Shown piece after piece: positions 54,075-63,895 of a stretch of 64,000 bases of DNA. The DNA is from CBDFKQ01 sp965248855. Its GTDB lineage: Bacteria > Bacteroidota > Bacteroidia > Cytophagales > 172606-1. The notes beneath the pieces are model-generated. The model saw only the letters and a list, made by a program, of their open reading frames with translations, searched no databases and was not told the DNA's origin. The translations under genes and the position numbers were made by a program. Where the stretch lies: positions 1 through 64,000 of the forward strand of contig CBDFKQ010000022.1 in assembly GCA_965248855.1 (NCBI GenBank), in the 5' to 3' direction. The first letter of the stretch is position 1; the number at the start of each line of letters is the position of its first letter.

Positions 54075-55484
54075 TTAAAACTCTAAGTGGGTACGCAAAG
54101 CAAAAAAGTTAACCGACCCCCTATCACCATTGTAAGCCGGGTTTCTAATTAATTGATAATCAGCAGTTATAAATAGGGTACTCGCAATTTGTGCTTTATA
54201 ATATATTTCAAAAATGTTTTCCATTTTGTAATTGGGTAAGCTTCCATCACCAATTATAAATCCATAACCACCTTTAGTGTTTAAAAAAGTACGGTGTTGT
54301 GAAGAAATTCCATTGGCTGCAAGTGCAATACCCACAACATCGTTATGCCTTTTCCAAATATTTCCTCCATAATTTAATCCAATTGTATAGCTTCTGTCAA
54401 TTTCAGTAAACGCCCACGTAGCTGTTTTTCCATCGTTCCAACTTACTCTGGCAAAAAATCCTGAAGTTTTGTTTATAGGTTGTTCTAAACTGATTCCGAA
54501 TCCATATTTAACACCACCATCATTATACCCGTTTAAAATATAGTTTTGAATGGTTGTATCACTATTATTAAGGCGATTGGCTGCTTCGAGGTAGGCAGGA
54601 GCTTTGGTAATATTTCTAAAAGCCAATATTTTAACATTGCCCTGATTTTTAAACAATTTAAATCCACGTTGAAACTCTAAGTTGATAGATCCTGCTTTGC
54701 TAATCCTCCAATCTAATACATTACCATTTGCTGTAGTGGGCATTAAAGTTGCTCCAAACCTTATTTCGTAATGTGGTTTAATTAATTCTACTACAAGTCC
54801 ATATGTATATCCACGAGTATTGGCAGAATAATCCCAAGCACCGAAATCCATAAAACTCCAATTCATAAAACGTGTTCGAGGGTCGTGTGCATATGCATTG
54901 TTATCAAACATATCCGCAATTGAAAATTTTCCTGCTGTTATTACTAATCTGGATAGCGGCAATTGTTGTTTGATTTGATTATTTTCCGATTTCACTTCTT
55001 CAATGCCAACATCTGAGAGTGCGATAATTTGTTCTATATAAAAACGGGCAACATAAAGAGCGGGCTTAGCACTGCCAATTCTGAAAGTTTCTCCATTAGG
55101 GAAACCTGCAACACCAACTGATGCAGTATAAGAATTTTCATCATAAGGGTTTGAATTATCTCTATGACCTAATCCTCTTCCACCGGCAATTTCAGGGTTA
55201 AAATATAGTGCTGCTCCTTTCCATAATTTTCTTCCAATAAATAAAGTTGTTGTAACCGACAATGCTGTATCTGCCTGAGCGCTTAATGTATTCTTACCTT
55301 TATAATTACTTCCATTAAATTTTGAGTGTATTTGTGGGATAATAGTAGATTGAAAATGAAAACTCCACTGCTTTAATGAATCAACATAATTATTATTATT
55401 ATCTTTTTGTGCCTGTATATTTAAAAATGAACCTAGAGAAAAAGAAATGGAAAAAAAGGTTTTAAGTAAGAGTTTTTTATTCAT
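54075..55484 (-). CDS. OprB-like carbohydrate-selective porin
   Basis: A 469-residue outer-membrane beta-barrel protein. A signal peptide covers about 1-25 (ending FLNIQAQ). The barrel shows alternating aromatic strands and the motif GKFSIADMFDNNAYAHDPRTRFMNWSFMDFGAWDYSANTRGYTYGLVVEL, characteristic of OprB-family porins. The C-terminus ends in Phe (RTHLEF), as outer-membrane barrels do. It should admit sugars or other small solutes. It is convergent with the YdcF-type gene. Confidence 0.8.
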   Translation of the reverse strand: MNKKLLLKTFFSISFSLGSFLNIQAQKDNNNNYVDSLKQWSFHFQSTIIPQIHSKFNGSNYKGKNTLSAQADTALSVTTTLFIGRKLWKGAALYFNPEIAGGRGLGHRDNSNPYDENSYTASVGVAGFPNGETFRIGSAKPALYVARFYIEQIIALSDVGIEEVKSENNQIKQQLPLSRLVITAGKFSIADMFDNNAYAHDPRTRFMNWSFMDFGAWDYSANTRGYTYGLVVELIKPHYEIRFGATLMPTTANGNVLDWRISKAGSINLEFQRGFKLFKNQGNVKILAFRNITKAPAYLEAANRLNNSDTTIQNYILNGYNDGGVKYGFGISLEQPINKTSGFFARVSWNDGKTATWAFTEIDRSYTIGLNYGGNIWKRHNDVVGIALAANGISSQHRTFLNTKGGYGFIIGDGSLPNYKMENIFEIYYKAQIASTLFITADYQLIRNPAYNGDRGSVNFFALRTHLEF

Positions 55485-55628
55485 CTAATTTTTAAGTAAT
55501 AAATTAAGTTAGTAAAATATTTTGTTTACTAAAATAGTGCCGCTGTTTTGTTTAAAGTACTTTATAATACTATCATAATTTATGTACTATGGCATAGATT
55601 TTTAGTTTTCTGGTTTAAAACTAAAAAC

Positions 55629-55811
55629 ATGCCAAACTTACCTGAAAAATCTCCAAAGACAAGAATCAGAGACGGAAAAAAAATAGTTAAGCAACAGAAA
55701 GACAGTTCCTCTCAACATTCCGAAAAAACAAACATTACAGATAAAAAAGGTTACAATGAAGATAATGAAACCCAACCAACCGCTACTGACAATAAAAAGA
55801 AGAAACGATAA
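55629..55811 (+). CDS. Possible small basic protein
   Basis: A 60-residue frame from ATG 55629 (MPNLPEKSPKTRIRDGKK) that is highly charged, with a Lys/Arg-rich end (DNKKKKR) and no hydrophobic segment. An upstream in-frame start at 55548 gives a hydrophobic extension that looks noncoding. It is 48 bases before the ExbD-like gene. No family is recognised, so treat as tentative. Confidence 0.35.
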   Translation: MPNLPEKSPKTRIRDGKKIVKQQKDSSSQHSEKTNITDKKGYNEDNETQPTATDNKKKKR

Positions 55812-55859
55812 TAATTTATGGAATAATAAATTATTCACATCTCATACAAAAAATATTAT

Positions 55860-56363
55860 ATGAGATCTAAAATCAATTATTCAAAAACTATAAGTTTAGA
55901 TTTAACAGCTTTATCTGATGTAGGATATATTATTCTATTTTTTTTCCTCATAACAGGCCGATTCGTTGATACTGACAATCCTATAGTAGTAAAATTACCA
56001 CAGGCCGCATCCTCAACTGTATGCACATTATTAAACAGTAATTCTATATTAATAATTACTGTTTCAAAAAATGAAAAAATATATTTTACAATCTCAAATA
56101 AACTGGTCGAAAAGGAGGTTTTAAAATTTATAAAACCTAATATTAGTAGCAATCAATATCCTATTGAAATCTATTTACATCAATTAAGCAGTGTGCTTAA
56201 ATTATACTCTCTTTCTAACAAAAAAATTTATAGTCATTCAAATGCGGTGATTTTAGTAGGGGATGAAGAAACATCATCAACGATTATCAAACAAATATTA
56301 AATGTTTTTTTAGAAAATGAAATCAATAAATTTTCCCTTCTTACTGAATATAAAAACCGGTAA
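55860..56363 (+). CDS. Lone ExbD/TolR-like protein
   Basis: A 167-residue protein. The N-terminal region TISLDLTALSDVGYIILFFFLITGRFVDTDNPIVVKLP matches the ExbD/TolR opening: a short cytoplasmic lead, one helix with the essential Asp at its start (LSDVGYI), then the periplasmic VKLPQA motif. The rest is a small periplasmic domain. ExbD proteins need an ExbB partner to use the proton gradient, and none is nearby, nor is TonB. It may join a distant ExbB or be a diverged copy. Confidence 0.75.
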   Translation: MRSKINYSKTISLDLTALSDVGYIILFFFLITGRFVDTDNPIVVKLPQAASSTVCTLLNSNSILIITVSKNEKIYFTISNKLVEKEVLKFIKPNISSNQYPIEIYLHQLSSVLKLYSLSNKKIYSHSNAVILVGDEETSSTIIKQILNVFLENEINKFSLLTEYKNR

Positions 56364-56512
56364 AGATGTAATTATAAATAGAAAGATTAAATCAAAATAG
56401 ATTTAAAGGAATTTTTTAAGTAATTATTTTGTAATCTTAATAAAATTGACGGGCATAATTTTTGATTGATTCAATATAAATTTTGCCTATTACTTTTCAA
56501 TTTTAATAATTT

Positions 56513-57406
56513 ATGAAATTAATTCCTGTTGATGTTGAAGAAAATATTTCAGGGGCAAAATTTAAAGAAAAATATTTATCCACCAAGCGCCCGGTAATCC
56601 TAAGAGGGATTGCTCATAAATGGGAAGCATTTGAAAAATGGAAACTCCCCTATTTTAAACAAATTGCCGGTGATATTGAAGTCCCACTTTACGATAATAG
56701 CAAGCCCACACCGACATCTAAATTAAATCAACCGGATAAAATAATGACATTTGGTCAATATTTAAATGCCATTGATGCCGGCCCCCTTGAATTAAGAATG
56801 TTTTTATTTAACATTTTCGATCATATCCCTGAACTATGTAACGATTTTAATTTTCCTGATCACTTAACAAAAGGATTTTTAAAAAAATATCCGATGATGT
56901 TTTTTGGTGGCGCAGGTTCAATAGTTCATTTACATTTTGATATGGATTTAAGTAATGTATTTTTAACACAGTTTCATGGAAAGAAAAAAGTAATTTTATT
57001 TGATCAAAAATATTCGAAACATTTATACAGGTTGCCTTATAGTGTTCAAAGTTATGTAGATATTGAAAATCCGGATTTGGAAAAACATCCTGCTGCAAAA
57101 TTTTTGGAAGGTTATGAGGTAATAATGGAACCCGGTGATATGCTTTTTATTCCTGCCGGTGTTTGGCATTATATGAATTATTTGGAAGGCGGTTATGCAT
57201 TGGCATTACGTGCTTTTGATCCTTCATTTTTAATAAAATCAAGAGGTATTTTTAACATTACCGTAATGCGATCTTTTGATGATGTGATGAAAAAAAACTT
57301 TGGATCAAAATGGTGGGAATATAAAAATAAAATTGCCCGGGCTGATGCGGAAAAAATTGTTAAAGAAAATCAATGGAAAATTTATAACGATTTAATAGAG
57401 GCTTAA
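56513..57406 (+). CDS. Cupin/JmjC-like 2-oxoglutarate-dependent oxygenase
   Basis: A 297-residue protein of the Cupin_8 (JmjC-like) family. The opening STKRPVILRGIAHKWEAFEKW is typical. Iron ligands are the His and Asp of IVHLHFDMDLSNVF (near 144-150) and the distal His of GDMLFIPAGVWHYMNYLEGG (about 220). FHGKKKVILFDQKYSKHLYRLP is the conserved strand between them. Such enzymes hydroxylate proteins or small molecules using Fe(II) and 2-oxoglutarate. The substrate is unknown. It is followed by its own terminator. Confidence 0.88.
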   Translation: MKLIPVDVEENISGAKFKEKYLSTKRPVILRGIAHKWEAFEKWKLPYFKQIAGDIEVPLYDNSKPTPTSKLNQPDKIMTFGQYLNAIDAGPLELRMFLFNIFDHIPELCNDFNFPDHLTKGFLKKYPMMFFGGAGSIVHLHFDMDLSNVFLTQFHGKKKVILFDQKYSKHLYRLPYSVQSYVDIENPDLEKHPAAKFLEGYEVIMEPGDMLFIPAGVWHYMNYLEGGYALALRAFDPSFLIKSRGIFNITVMRSFDDVMKKNFGSKWWEYKNKIARADAEKIVKENQWKIYNDLIEA

Positions 57407-57420
57407 AAATTATTTAAAAG

Positions 57421-57456
57421 AAAAACAGTTGCGGGTATTAACTTGCAACTGTTTTT
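57421..57456 (+). terminator. Rho-independent terminator after the cupin gene
   Basis: Arms AAAAACAGTTGC (57421-57432) and GCAACTGTTTTT (57445-57456) enclose 12 bases. The stem is followed by a T-run, just before dgt. Confidence 0.85.
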
Positions 57457-57483
57457 TTATGCTCAAAAAATAAATTTACTGCT

Positions 57484-58878
57484 ATGCAATGGGAAAATCT
57501 CTATAGTCATAAAAGGACAGGAAGAGAAAATAAATCAAATAATGATTCACAAATTATTGAAGATCAGATTGTAAGATCAGGTTATCAACGTGATTATGAT
57601 CGATTAATATTTTCTTCTCCTTTTAGAAGGTTGCAGAATAAAACACAGGTTTTTCCTATTCCCGGAAGTATTTTCGTTCATAACAGGTTAACACACAGCT
57701 TAGAAGTAGCGAGCGTGGGTCGATCTATCGCTAATATTATAGGGCAAAAAGTAATTCAGCAATATAAAAGGGATAATAAAACAATTACAGAAGAGTTTGA
57801 AAGATTTTATACTGTTGAACTGTCCGCAGTAATTTCATCCGCTTGCCTCGCTCACGACATTGGCAACCCTCCTTTTGGACATTCGGGTGAAAAAGCAATT
57901 TCAAAATATTTTTTTTCGGGTAAAGGAAAAAATTATAAAAAGGATTTAACTGAAACTCAATGGAATGATTTGATAAATTTTGAAGGCAATGCAAATGCTT
58001 TCAGAATTTTAACACATCATTTTAAAGGCAGGAGCAGCGGAGGTTATTCCCTTACATATACTACCTTAGCTTCGATGCTTAAATACCCATGTTCTTCTAT
58101 TGGAGTTTTAAAGGGAGAAAATGTAAGCAGGAAAAAATATGGTTTTTTTGATTCGGAAATAGAAACATTTAAAAATATTGTAACAGAGTTCGATCTTCCA
58201 CAAACTTCCGATAAAAGTTACAGCCGCCATCCTTTTGTTTTTTTGGTAGAAGCTGCCGATGATATTTCTTATAGAGTTATTGATTGGGAAGATGCCTATC
58301 GCTTGGGTATTTTCACACCACAGGAGGCTGAAGATTTATTGATTCGTTTTTTTGAAGAGGATAAAGACAAAAATGAATTAGAATCTTTAAAGCGGGGATT
58401 AAGTTATATTTCTGACAAAGGTGAAAGGATCGCATTTTTACGTGCTAAAACAATCAATATTTTAATAACAGAATGTATTAATATTTTTTGGAATAATCAT
58501 GAATCAATTTTGGAAGGAAAATATGAAAAAAGTTTAATAGACGAAATTCCGGGAAAAATTCAGGAAGCCCTTAAATATTTAGGAAAAAAATCTGTTGATA
58601 AAATTTACAATCATCGTTCTGTAATTGAAATTGAGTTGGCCGGTTATACTGTTTTAGGAGGACTATTAGAGGAATTTATTCCTGCAGTATTAGAAAATAG
58701 TTCTCATTATGATGCAAAACTTATCCAACTTATCCCCGATCAATTTTTAAGTACGACCGACAATGTTTATTCAAAAATTCAATCCGTAACAGATTTTATT
58801 TCAGGAATGACAGATTTATATGCAGTGGAAATGTACAGAAAAATTAAAGGCATTTCCTTTCCCGGATTAATGAATTAA
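57484..58878 (+). CDS. dgt: Deoxyguanosinetriphosphate triphosphohydrolase
   Basis: A 464-residue HD-domain dNTPase that removes triphosphate from dGTP and related dNTPs. The HD metal site is spread over FVHNRLTHSLEVASVGRSIAN (first His), SACLAHDIGNPPFGHSGEKAI (HD pair) and FLVEAADDISYRVIDWEDA (final Asp). RSGYQRDYDRLIFSSPFRRLQNKTQVFP is the family N-terminus. A separate terminator isolates it from the cupin upstream. Length and motifs are normal. Confidence 0.93.
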   Translation: MQWENLYSHKRTGRENKSNNDSQIIEDQIVRSGYQRDYDRLIFSSPFRRLQNKTQVFPIPGSIFVHNRLTHSLEVASVGRSIANIIGQKVIQQYKRDNKTITEEFERFYTVELSAVISSACLAHDIGNPPFGHSGEKAISKYFFSGKGKNYKKDLTETQWNDLINFEGNANAFRILTHHFKGRSSGGYSLTYTTLASMLKYPCSSIGVLKGENVSRKKYGFFDSEIETFKNIVTEFDLPQTSDKSYSRHPFVFLVEAADDISYRVIDWEDAYRLGIFTPQEAEDLLIRFFEEDKDKNELESLKRGLSYISDKGERIAFLRAKTINILITECINIFWNNHESILEGKYEKSLIDEIPGKIQEALKYLGKKSVDKIYNHRSVIEIELAGYTVLGGLLEEFIPAVLENSSHYDAKLIQLIPDQFLSTTDNVYSKIQSVTDFISGMTDLYAVEMYRKIKGISFPGLMN

Positions 58879-58967
58879 TCATTTGGATTTATTTGAGTGT
58901 GTAATAAACTCAGTAATTTTTCAACCTGTTTAATTGATTCAATTTATTTAACAGAATTATTAAAAGT

Positions 58968-61433
58968 TTATTCTGTATAGAAAACTCTTTTTACCCTCTC
59001 TCCTATTTGCGTTAATATTTCGTAAGGAATTGTTTCGAGCCAGAAAGAAATATCGTAAATGGATGGCTTATCTCCCATAATTTTTACTTCATCACCAATT
59101 TTGGCATCAATGCCGGTTACATCAACCATACTCATATCCATACATATGTTGCCAATAACAGGGCAAAGTTTATCTTTAATTAAAACCTTGCCTACACCAT
59201 TACTTAATTTCCTGTTAAAACCATCGGCATAACCGATGGCAATGGTGGCAATGGTAATATTATTTTCTGACTTACCCATTCTTCCATAACCAATTGTTTC
59301 GCCTGCTTTTATATTTTTGATTTGCGAAATGGTAGTTTTTAAAGTGCTTACGGTTAGTAATTCGTTTTTTTCATTTTTATTTATACCTACTCCATATAAA
59401 CCTACTCCCAACCTTACCATATCCATTTGATATTCCGGAAAATGTACAATGCCGGATGTATTAAGCGCGTGCTTTAGAGGTTTATAAGAGAGATGCATAC
59501 CGATTAAATTCGTCCAGGTTTTAAATAAATTTAATTGATGTAAAGTAAATTCTCTTTCACCGAGGTCGTCGGCAGCGGCCAGGTGAGTATAAAAACTTGA
59601 AATCCTGATTACTGAATGTTGAGAAATGGTTTCGATAAGTGTTTCTAAATCCTCTTCACTAAAACCAAGGCGATGCATTCCGGTATCTAATGCGATATGG
59701 ATTTTTAATTTTTTCCTTCTTCCTTTTAAATATAAAATAATCTGATCCAAAATCTCCTGACTATAGATATTGGGTTCTAAATCGTATTGCAGAAGTTGTT
59801 CAAAAGTATCGGGTGATGGGTTTAAAACCATTATAGGTAAATGAATACCGTTTTTACGAAGGTTTACGCCTTCATCAGCATAGGCTACCGACAAATAATC
59901 AACTCTGTGAAATTGTAAAATATTTGCAATTTCAGTGCTTCCACTCCCATATGCAAATGCTTTTACCATTGCCATTATTTTTGTTTTGGGCTTTAGTAAG
60001 CTTTTATAATGGTTTAAATTATAAGAAACTGCATCGAGATTTATTTCCAATACCGTTCCGTGGCTTTTTTGTTCCAGTCGGCCGGTTATTTTTTCAAATT
60101 CAAATTTGCGTGCCCCTTTTATTAAAATTAATTCATTAGAAAAATTAAATGATTTTTGCTGTAAAAATTCTTCTGTCGTTTCAAAAAAGACAGAACTTTC
60201 CGGATAGAATTTTTTATTTCTGCTTATCAATTCTCCAATTCCGATCAGTTTATCTATTTTATGGAATTTTAAAACATCGGCAATGTTTTTATATAATTCT
60301 TCTTCTTCCATGCCTGATTGTAAAACATCAGAAAGAATTACTGTTTTTTTAGAGCGCTGTTGTTGGAGGTTTAAAAAATCAAGAGCCATAACAAGCCCTG
60401 CAAGGTCATTATTATAAGCATCATCAATCAAATAACATTGATTGATGCCTAACTTTAATTCCAACCTCATGGAGGGATTCTTTATTAATAAAATTCTGGG
60501 TTTTAAATCATTTAAATCTATTTTAAAATACAAGGCAAGTGTAAGGCAATGCATTAAATTTTCTATAGAGGCCTCATCGGCAAAAGGTATATCAATTTTA
60601 TAAAGCCTGTTGCTGTGAACAATATCTAAAGTTGTTTTAAGTTTTTTATGCCTTACTCTTAATAAATTAACAGTGGCATTAGGGTTGTCTTTTGCCCAGG
60701 TAAAAAATTCTATTGATTCTGATTCAAAATTATGTTTTAAAATTTCTTCATGGATGGATTTATGATCCAGACAATAAATAACTGCTTCGCAATTTTTAAA
60801 AAGTTTTAATTTTTCTTTTATTTTTTCGGATCTGTTACTAAAAGCTGCATCGTGAGCAGTGCCAATGTTGGTAAAAATCCCTATTTTAGGTTGTATTACT
60901 TTTTCTAGATGTTGCATTTCATCGCTATTTGAAATACCCGCTTCAAAAATACCCAGCTTATGATGCGATTTTATTTGCCAGACGGAAAGTGGCACACCCA
61001 ATTGAGAGTTAAAACTTTTAGGGTTTTTTACAATTGTAAAATAGGGGTTCAATAGAAAATCTATCCATTCTTTAACAATAGTTTTTGCATTGCTGCCGGT
61101 TATTCCTATTACCGGCAATGTGAAACCTGAACGATGATAATTAACGATTTGCTGTAAGGCAGAGATTGTTTTATCTACCCTGAGAATATTTGCATCAGGC
61201 ATTTCATCCAACTGTACTTCTTCTTCGACTATAAAGTATCTTATTCCTTTATTATATAAATCTTTTATAAATAAATGGCCATTGTGCCTTTCGCCTGAAA
61301 TAGCAAAAAATAAAGATTTTGCGGGTGATACTATTTTCCTGCTGTCGGTAATGAAATTTTCTATTTCACTGTTGTTGCGGAATTGTAAAAGGTGTCCTTT
61401 TGTAATTTCTGTAAGCTTTTCAAAATCAAGCAT
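58968..61433 (-). CDS. Bifunctional MurF / alanine racemase fusion
   Basis: An 821-residue fusion typical of Bacteroidota. Residues about 1-450 are a MurF ligase (adds D-Ala-D-Ala to UDP-MurNAc-tripeptide), with GITGSNAKTIVKEW as ATP loop, FEAGISNSDEMQHL, FTNIGTAHDAAF and LIDDAYNNDLAGLVMALDFL. Residues about 455-821 are a PLP alanine racemase, with MAMVKAFAYGSGSTE carrying the PLP lysine, IALDTGMHRLGFSEEDL, HALNTSGIVHFPEYQMDMVRLGVGLYG and AIGYADGFNRKLSNG with the catalytic Tyr. Coupling supplies D-Ala directly to the wall precursor. The ATP loop reads GSNAKT rather than GSNGKT, an Ala for the loop Gly. Confidence 0.93.
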   Translation of the reverse strand: MLDFEKLTEITKGHLLQFRNNSEIENFITDSRKIVSPAKSLFFAISGERHNGHLFIKDLYNKGIRYFIVEEEVQLDEMPDANILRVDKTISALQQIVNYHRSGFTLPVIGITGSNAKTIVKEWIDFLLNPYFTIVKNPKSFNSQLGVPLSVWQIKSHHKLGIFEAGISNSDEMQHLEKVIQPKIGIFTNIGTAHDAAFSNRSEKIKEKLKLFKNCEAVIYCLDHKSIHEEILKHNFESESIEFFTWAKDNPNATVNLLRVRHKKLKTTLDIVHSNRLYKIDIPFADEASIENLMHCLTLALYFKIDLNDLKPRILLIKNPSMRLELKLGINQCYLIDDAYNNDLAGLVMALDFLNLQQQRSKKTVILSDVLQSGMEEEELYKNIADVLKFHKIDKLIGIGELISRNKKFYPESSVFFETTEEFLQQKSFNFSNELILIKGARKFEFEKITGRLEQKSHGTVLEINLDAVSYNLNHYKSLLKPKTKIMAMVKAFAYGSGSTEIANILQFHRVDYLSVAYADEGVNLRKNGIHLPIMVLNPSPDTFEQLLQYDLEPNIYSQEILDQIILYLKGRRKKLKIHIALDTGMHRLGFSEEDLETLIETISQHSVIRISSFYTHLAAADDLGEREFTLHQLNLFKTWTNLIGMHLSYKPLKHALNTSGIVHFPEYQMDMVRLGVGLYGVGINKNEKNELLTVSTLKTTISQIKNIKAGETIGYGRMGKSENNITIATIAIGYADGFNRKLSNGVGKVLIKDKLCPVIGNICMDMSMVDVTGIDAKIGDEVKIMGDKPSIYDISFWLETIPYEILTQIGERVKRVFYTE

Positions 61434-61512
61434 GTTTCATTAACATAATCATCTGTAAGGTTTAATATGCCATTTATTATGACGAACATATAGCCAATTT
61501 TGTTTTACTAAA

Positions 61513-63636
61513 TTATAAATTAATATAAATGCCCGGCCCCACAAGAAAAAAGAAAGTGCCGCTGCCTAAAAAATATCCCCCACCTACAAAAAGTGGAAAA
61601 GTTAATTTTACATCCCTCCTTGTAGGTAATAAACTTCCTAAAAGTACTACTCCAACATCTCTATCCTGAGAATCGCTGCTAAAATTAAATGCATTATTTG
61701 CCAATACACCCACTCCGACTTTATATGGCCTGTATCTGTTTATTTTTTCAGGATGATAAAAACTCATTTGTTGAACAATTGCTAAACTTATGCCACCAAA
61801 CGGACTAAATTTTGCCTGATCTGCGCGCTTGATTAATAAACCTCCCGGAAACGAAACTTCGGTATCAAATTTATAATATCTCTGTAAATATATTTCTGTT
61901 TTTTTTGTAAAACCTTCACCATTGTGTTTATCTTTATCATGACTGAAAACTATTTCAATTTTTGCCCAACCATCTAAATCATATGTTTTCCGGCCTAATA
62001 TGCTATTTAAACTTAATGGAGCATTATTACAAGTTTTATCCTTATAAAAAGCATATCGTGCAGAACTTTCTCCGGGACAAATTAAAACATTATCGAATTT
62101 TTTAATTTCAATCAAATCACCTTTTGCATTTGATACTGTAATTTCAATATCTACGAACTGTTTTCCAAAAAACTTGCCGCCAACATCAATTTTATCCATA
62201 CTAAAAGATATTTCAATATCTCTAATGGTATGGGAATATAAAATGCTTGGGGGCAAAGATGAAATTGGCATCGGCCCTAAGCCGTAATTGATATTAATAA
62301 AATTAAACTGATGAGGTTGCTGGTATTCAGTTAAAGCGATAAACTTACCTGTTTTTTCATTTCTATTATAAATATCAATCTCTCTTTCAGTGATATTTAC
62401 CGGTGCCTGCACTTTAAAGGTTGCTACTGTTTCTGTTTTTATTAAAGAATCTGAAGCAAACACATTTAATGCTTCAAATTTAAAATTTGCTTTGTTTAAT
62501 GATAGGCCTTCAATTCTAAGTTCGGCAGTTTCTCCCGGGAAAATATTTGAATCTCTTTTCCCGCCTTCATGAAGGATTGATACAAATGTAATGGTAGTTT
62601 TTGGAGTGATGGTAAAGTTTGAAATACACAACGCCTCATCACCATTCTTGACATATAAATATCCGTCAGAAAGCTTATGAAAGGTATATGGCCTGAGAAT
62701 ACATAATATTTTACCATTGCTCAACAAACTTTTTGTAAAAATTTCTGCGACCAAAGCCCCTCCGGCAGTTTCCTTGTTATCAATTCTATATGTTTTTTGT
62801 AATTGCAGTAGCCTGCTATAATCTAATTGAACTTCCACTCCCGTTTTTTGAGTTGTATCATCAAGAGTAATGTCTTTTACATCCGTTTTCAAAAATGCCA
62901 AACGATTTCCTCTAACTTTAAATTTTTGTTTTATTGGCGGGAGAGAATATTTTAAATTTTCTTTTTCGTCTAAAAAAGGATTCACGGTTTGAAGTTCTAT
63001 TGATACTTCATTCTCTCCCAATTTATTGGGTATAAGATAAATCTTCAGTTGTCCGTTTACTATATGAGTTCGGTAATTTATATCCTTACCGATTGTGAGA
63101 GCATTATTTTCTTTAATGTTATCAATATTATTGGTTACCAGTTCAAATTCTTTTTCTTCACCAATATATAATTCATCTTCTTTTGGATAGAAGTTAGCTG
63201 TCGTTTTTGTATGGGGCAAAAGTTTAATTTCGCAGGGAAGTTCGGTTGAATTATGTTCGTGTAAAACTAAATTAAGGGATAAAAACTGAGTTTTTGTAAG
63301 ATTTTTAAATCTTACCTTACACTTAAAATAATCTTTGGTTTTAAAAACGGAATCAATAACATCAAAATCCGTAGAAAAAGAAATATCAATTTTGCGTACA
63401 TCATCCCCATGGTTGGGATAAAATTTAATTTCTGCAATGGTTTCTTCTTTTAAATAAAAAAAAGATAAATATTTTTCTCCTTTAATGGTAATGTCGTTTT
63501 TGGAGAAAGAAAAACTCAGGGTATCTACCTGAATTGTTATTTCCTTAAAATTATTTGCAATGTTGTGTGAAGGGCTTTGGCAGTAAGATAAGAGAGGAAA
63601 AATCAACAAAATTCCAATACAAAAAAAATATTTCAT
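61513..63636 (-). CDS. Large exported protein of unknown function with a possible C-terminal barrel
   Basis: A roughly 707-residue protein with a signal peptide (MKYFFCIGILLIFPLLSYCQ), the reason for choosing ATG 63636 over the frame start at 63654. The body is beta-rich with several Ig-like segments (for example IDISFSTDFDVIDSVFK and FPGETAELRIEGLSL). The last 130 residues (FSPFGGISLAIVQQMSFY to LVGPGIYINL) are Gly/Phe-rich strands that resemble an outer-membrane barrel end. I recognise no family. It lies 79 bases upstream of murF-alr on the same strand and downstream of the amidophosphoribosyltransferase gene. Confidence 0.75.
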   Translation of the reverse strand: MKYFFCIGILLIFPLLSYCQSPSHNIANNFKEITIQVDTLSFSFSKNDITIKGEKYLSFFYLKEETIAEIKFYPNHGDDVRKIDISFSTDFDVIDSVFKTKDYFKCKVRFKNLTKTQFLSLNLVLHEHNSTELPCEIKLLPHTKTTANFYPKEDELYIGEEKEFELVTNNIDNIKENNALTIGKDINYRTHIVNGQLKIYLIPNKLGENEVSIELQTVNPFLDEKENLKYSLPPIKQKFKVRGNRLAFLKTDVKDITLDDTTQKTGVEVQLDYSRLLQLQKTYRIDNKETAGGALVAEIFTKSLLSNGKILCILRPYTFHKLSDGYLYVKNGDEALCISNFTITPKTTITFVSILHEGGKRDSNIFPGETAELRIEGLSLNKANFKFEALNVFASDSLIKTETVATFKVQAPVNITEREIDIYNRNEKTGKFIALTEYQQPHQFNFININYGLGPMPISSLPPSILYSHTIRDIEISFSMDKIDVGGKFFGKQFVDIEITVSNAKGDLIEIKKFDNVLICPGESSARYAFYKDKTCNNAPLSLNSILGRKTYDLDGWAKIEIVFSHDKDKHNGEGFTKKTEIYLQRYYKFDTEVSFPGGLLIKRADQAKFSPFGGISLAIVQQMSFYHPEKINRYRPYKVGVGVLANNAFNFSSDSQDRDVGVVLLGSLLPTRRDVKLTFPLFVGGGYFLGSGTFFFLVGPGIYINL

Positions 63637-63895
63637 AAGCCCATTTAAAAACAAAAAAATTATTTGGGATAAAAATAATTTAAAATTGCATTAAAATAAA
63701 ATGAATAAAAAAAATTGACAGGGAAAGTTAAATTAATATAGCTATTGCGCCAAATGCTCATATTTTACTATATCTAAATCAAATTCATAATTCATACTGA
63801 CAAAAAATATGAATAACCCAAATAATCACAAAGATGAGGTTGTAAGAAACCAAATTTGTGGTAACATCAGTTGATCAGCTGATAATAAAAAATAA

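Noticed and set aside
63810..63875. A short + strand frame (21 codons) starting ATGAATAACCC
   Set aside because: Too short and without any signal of expression or family; it lies in the gap before the amidophosphoribosyltransferase end.
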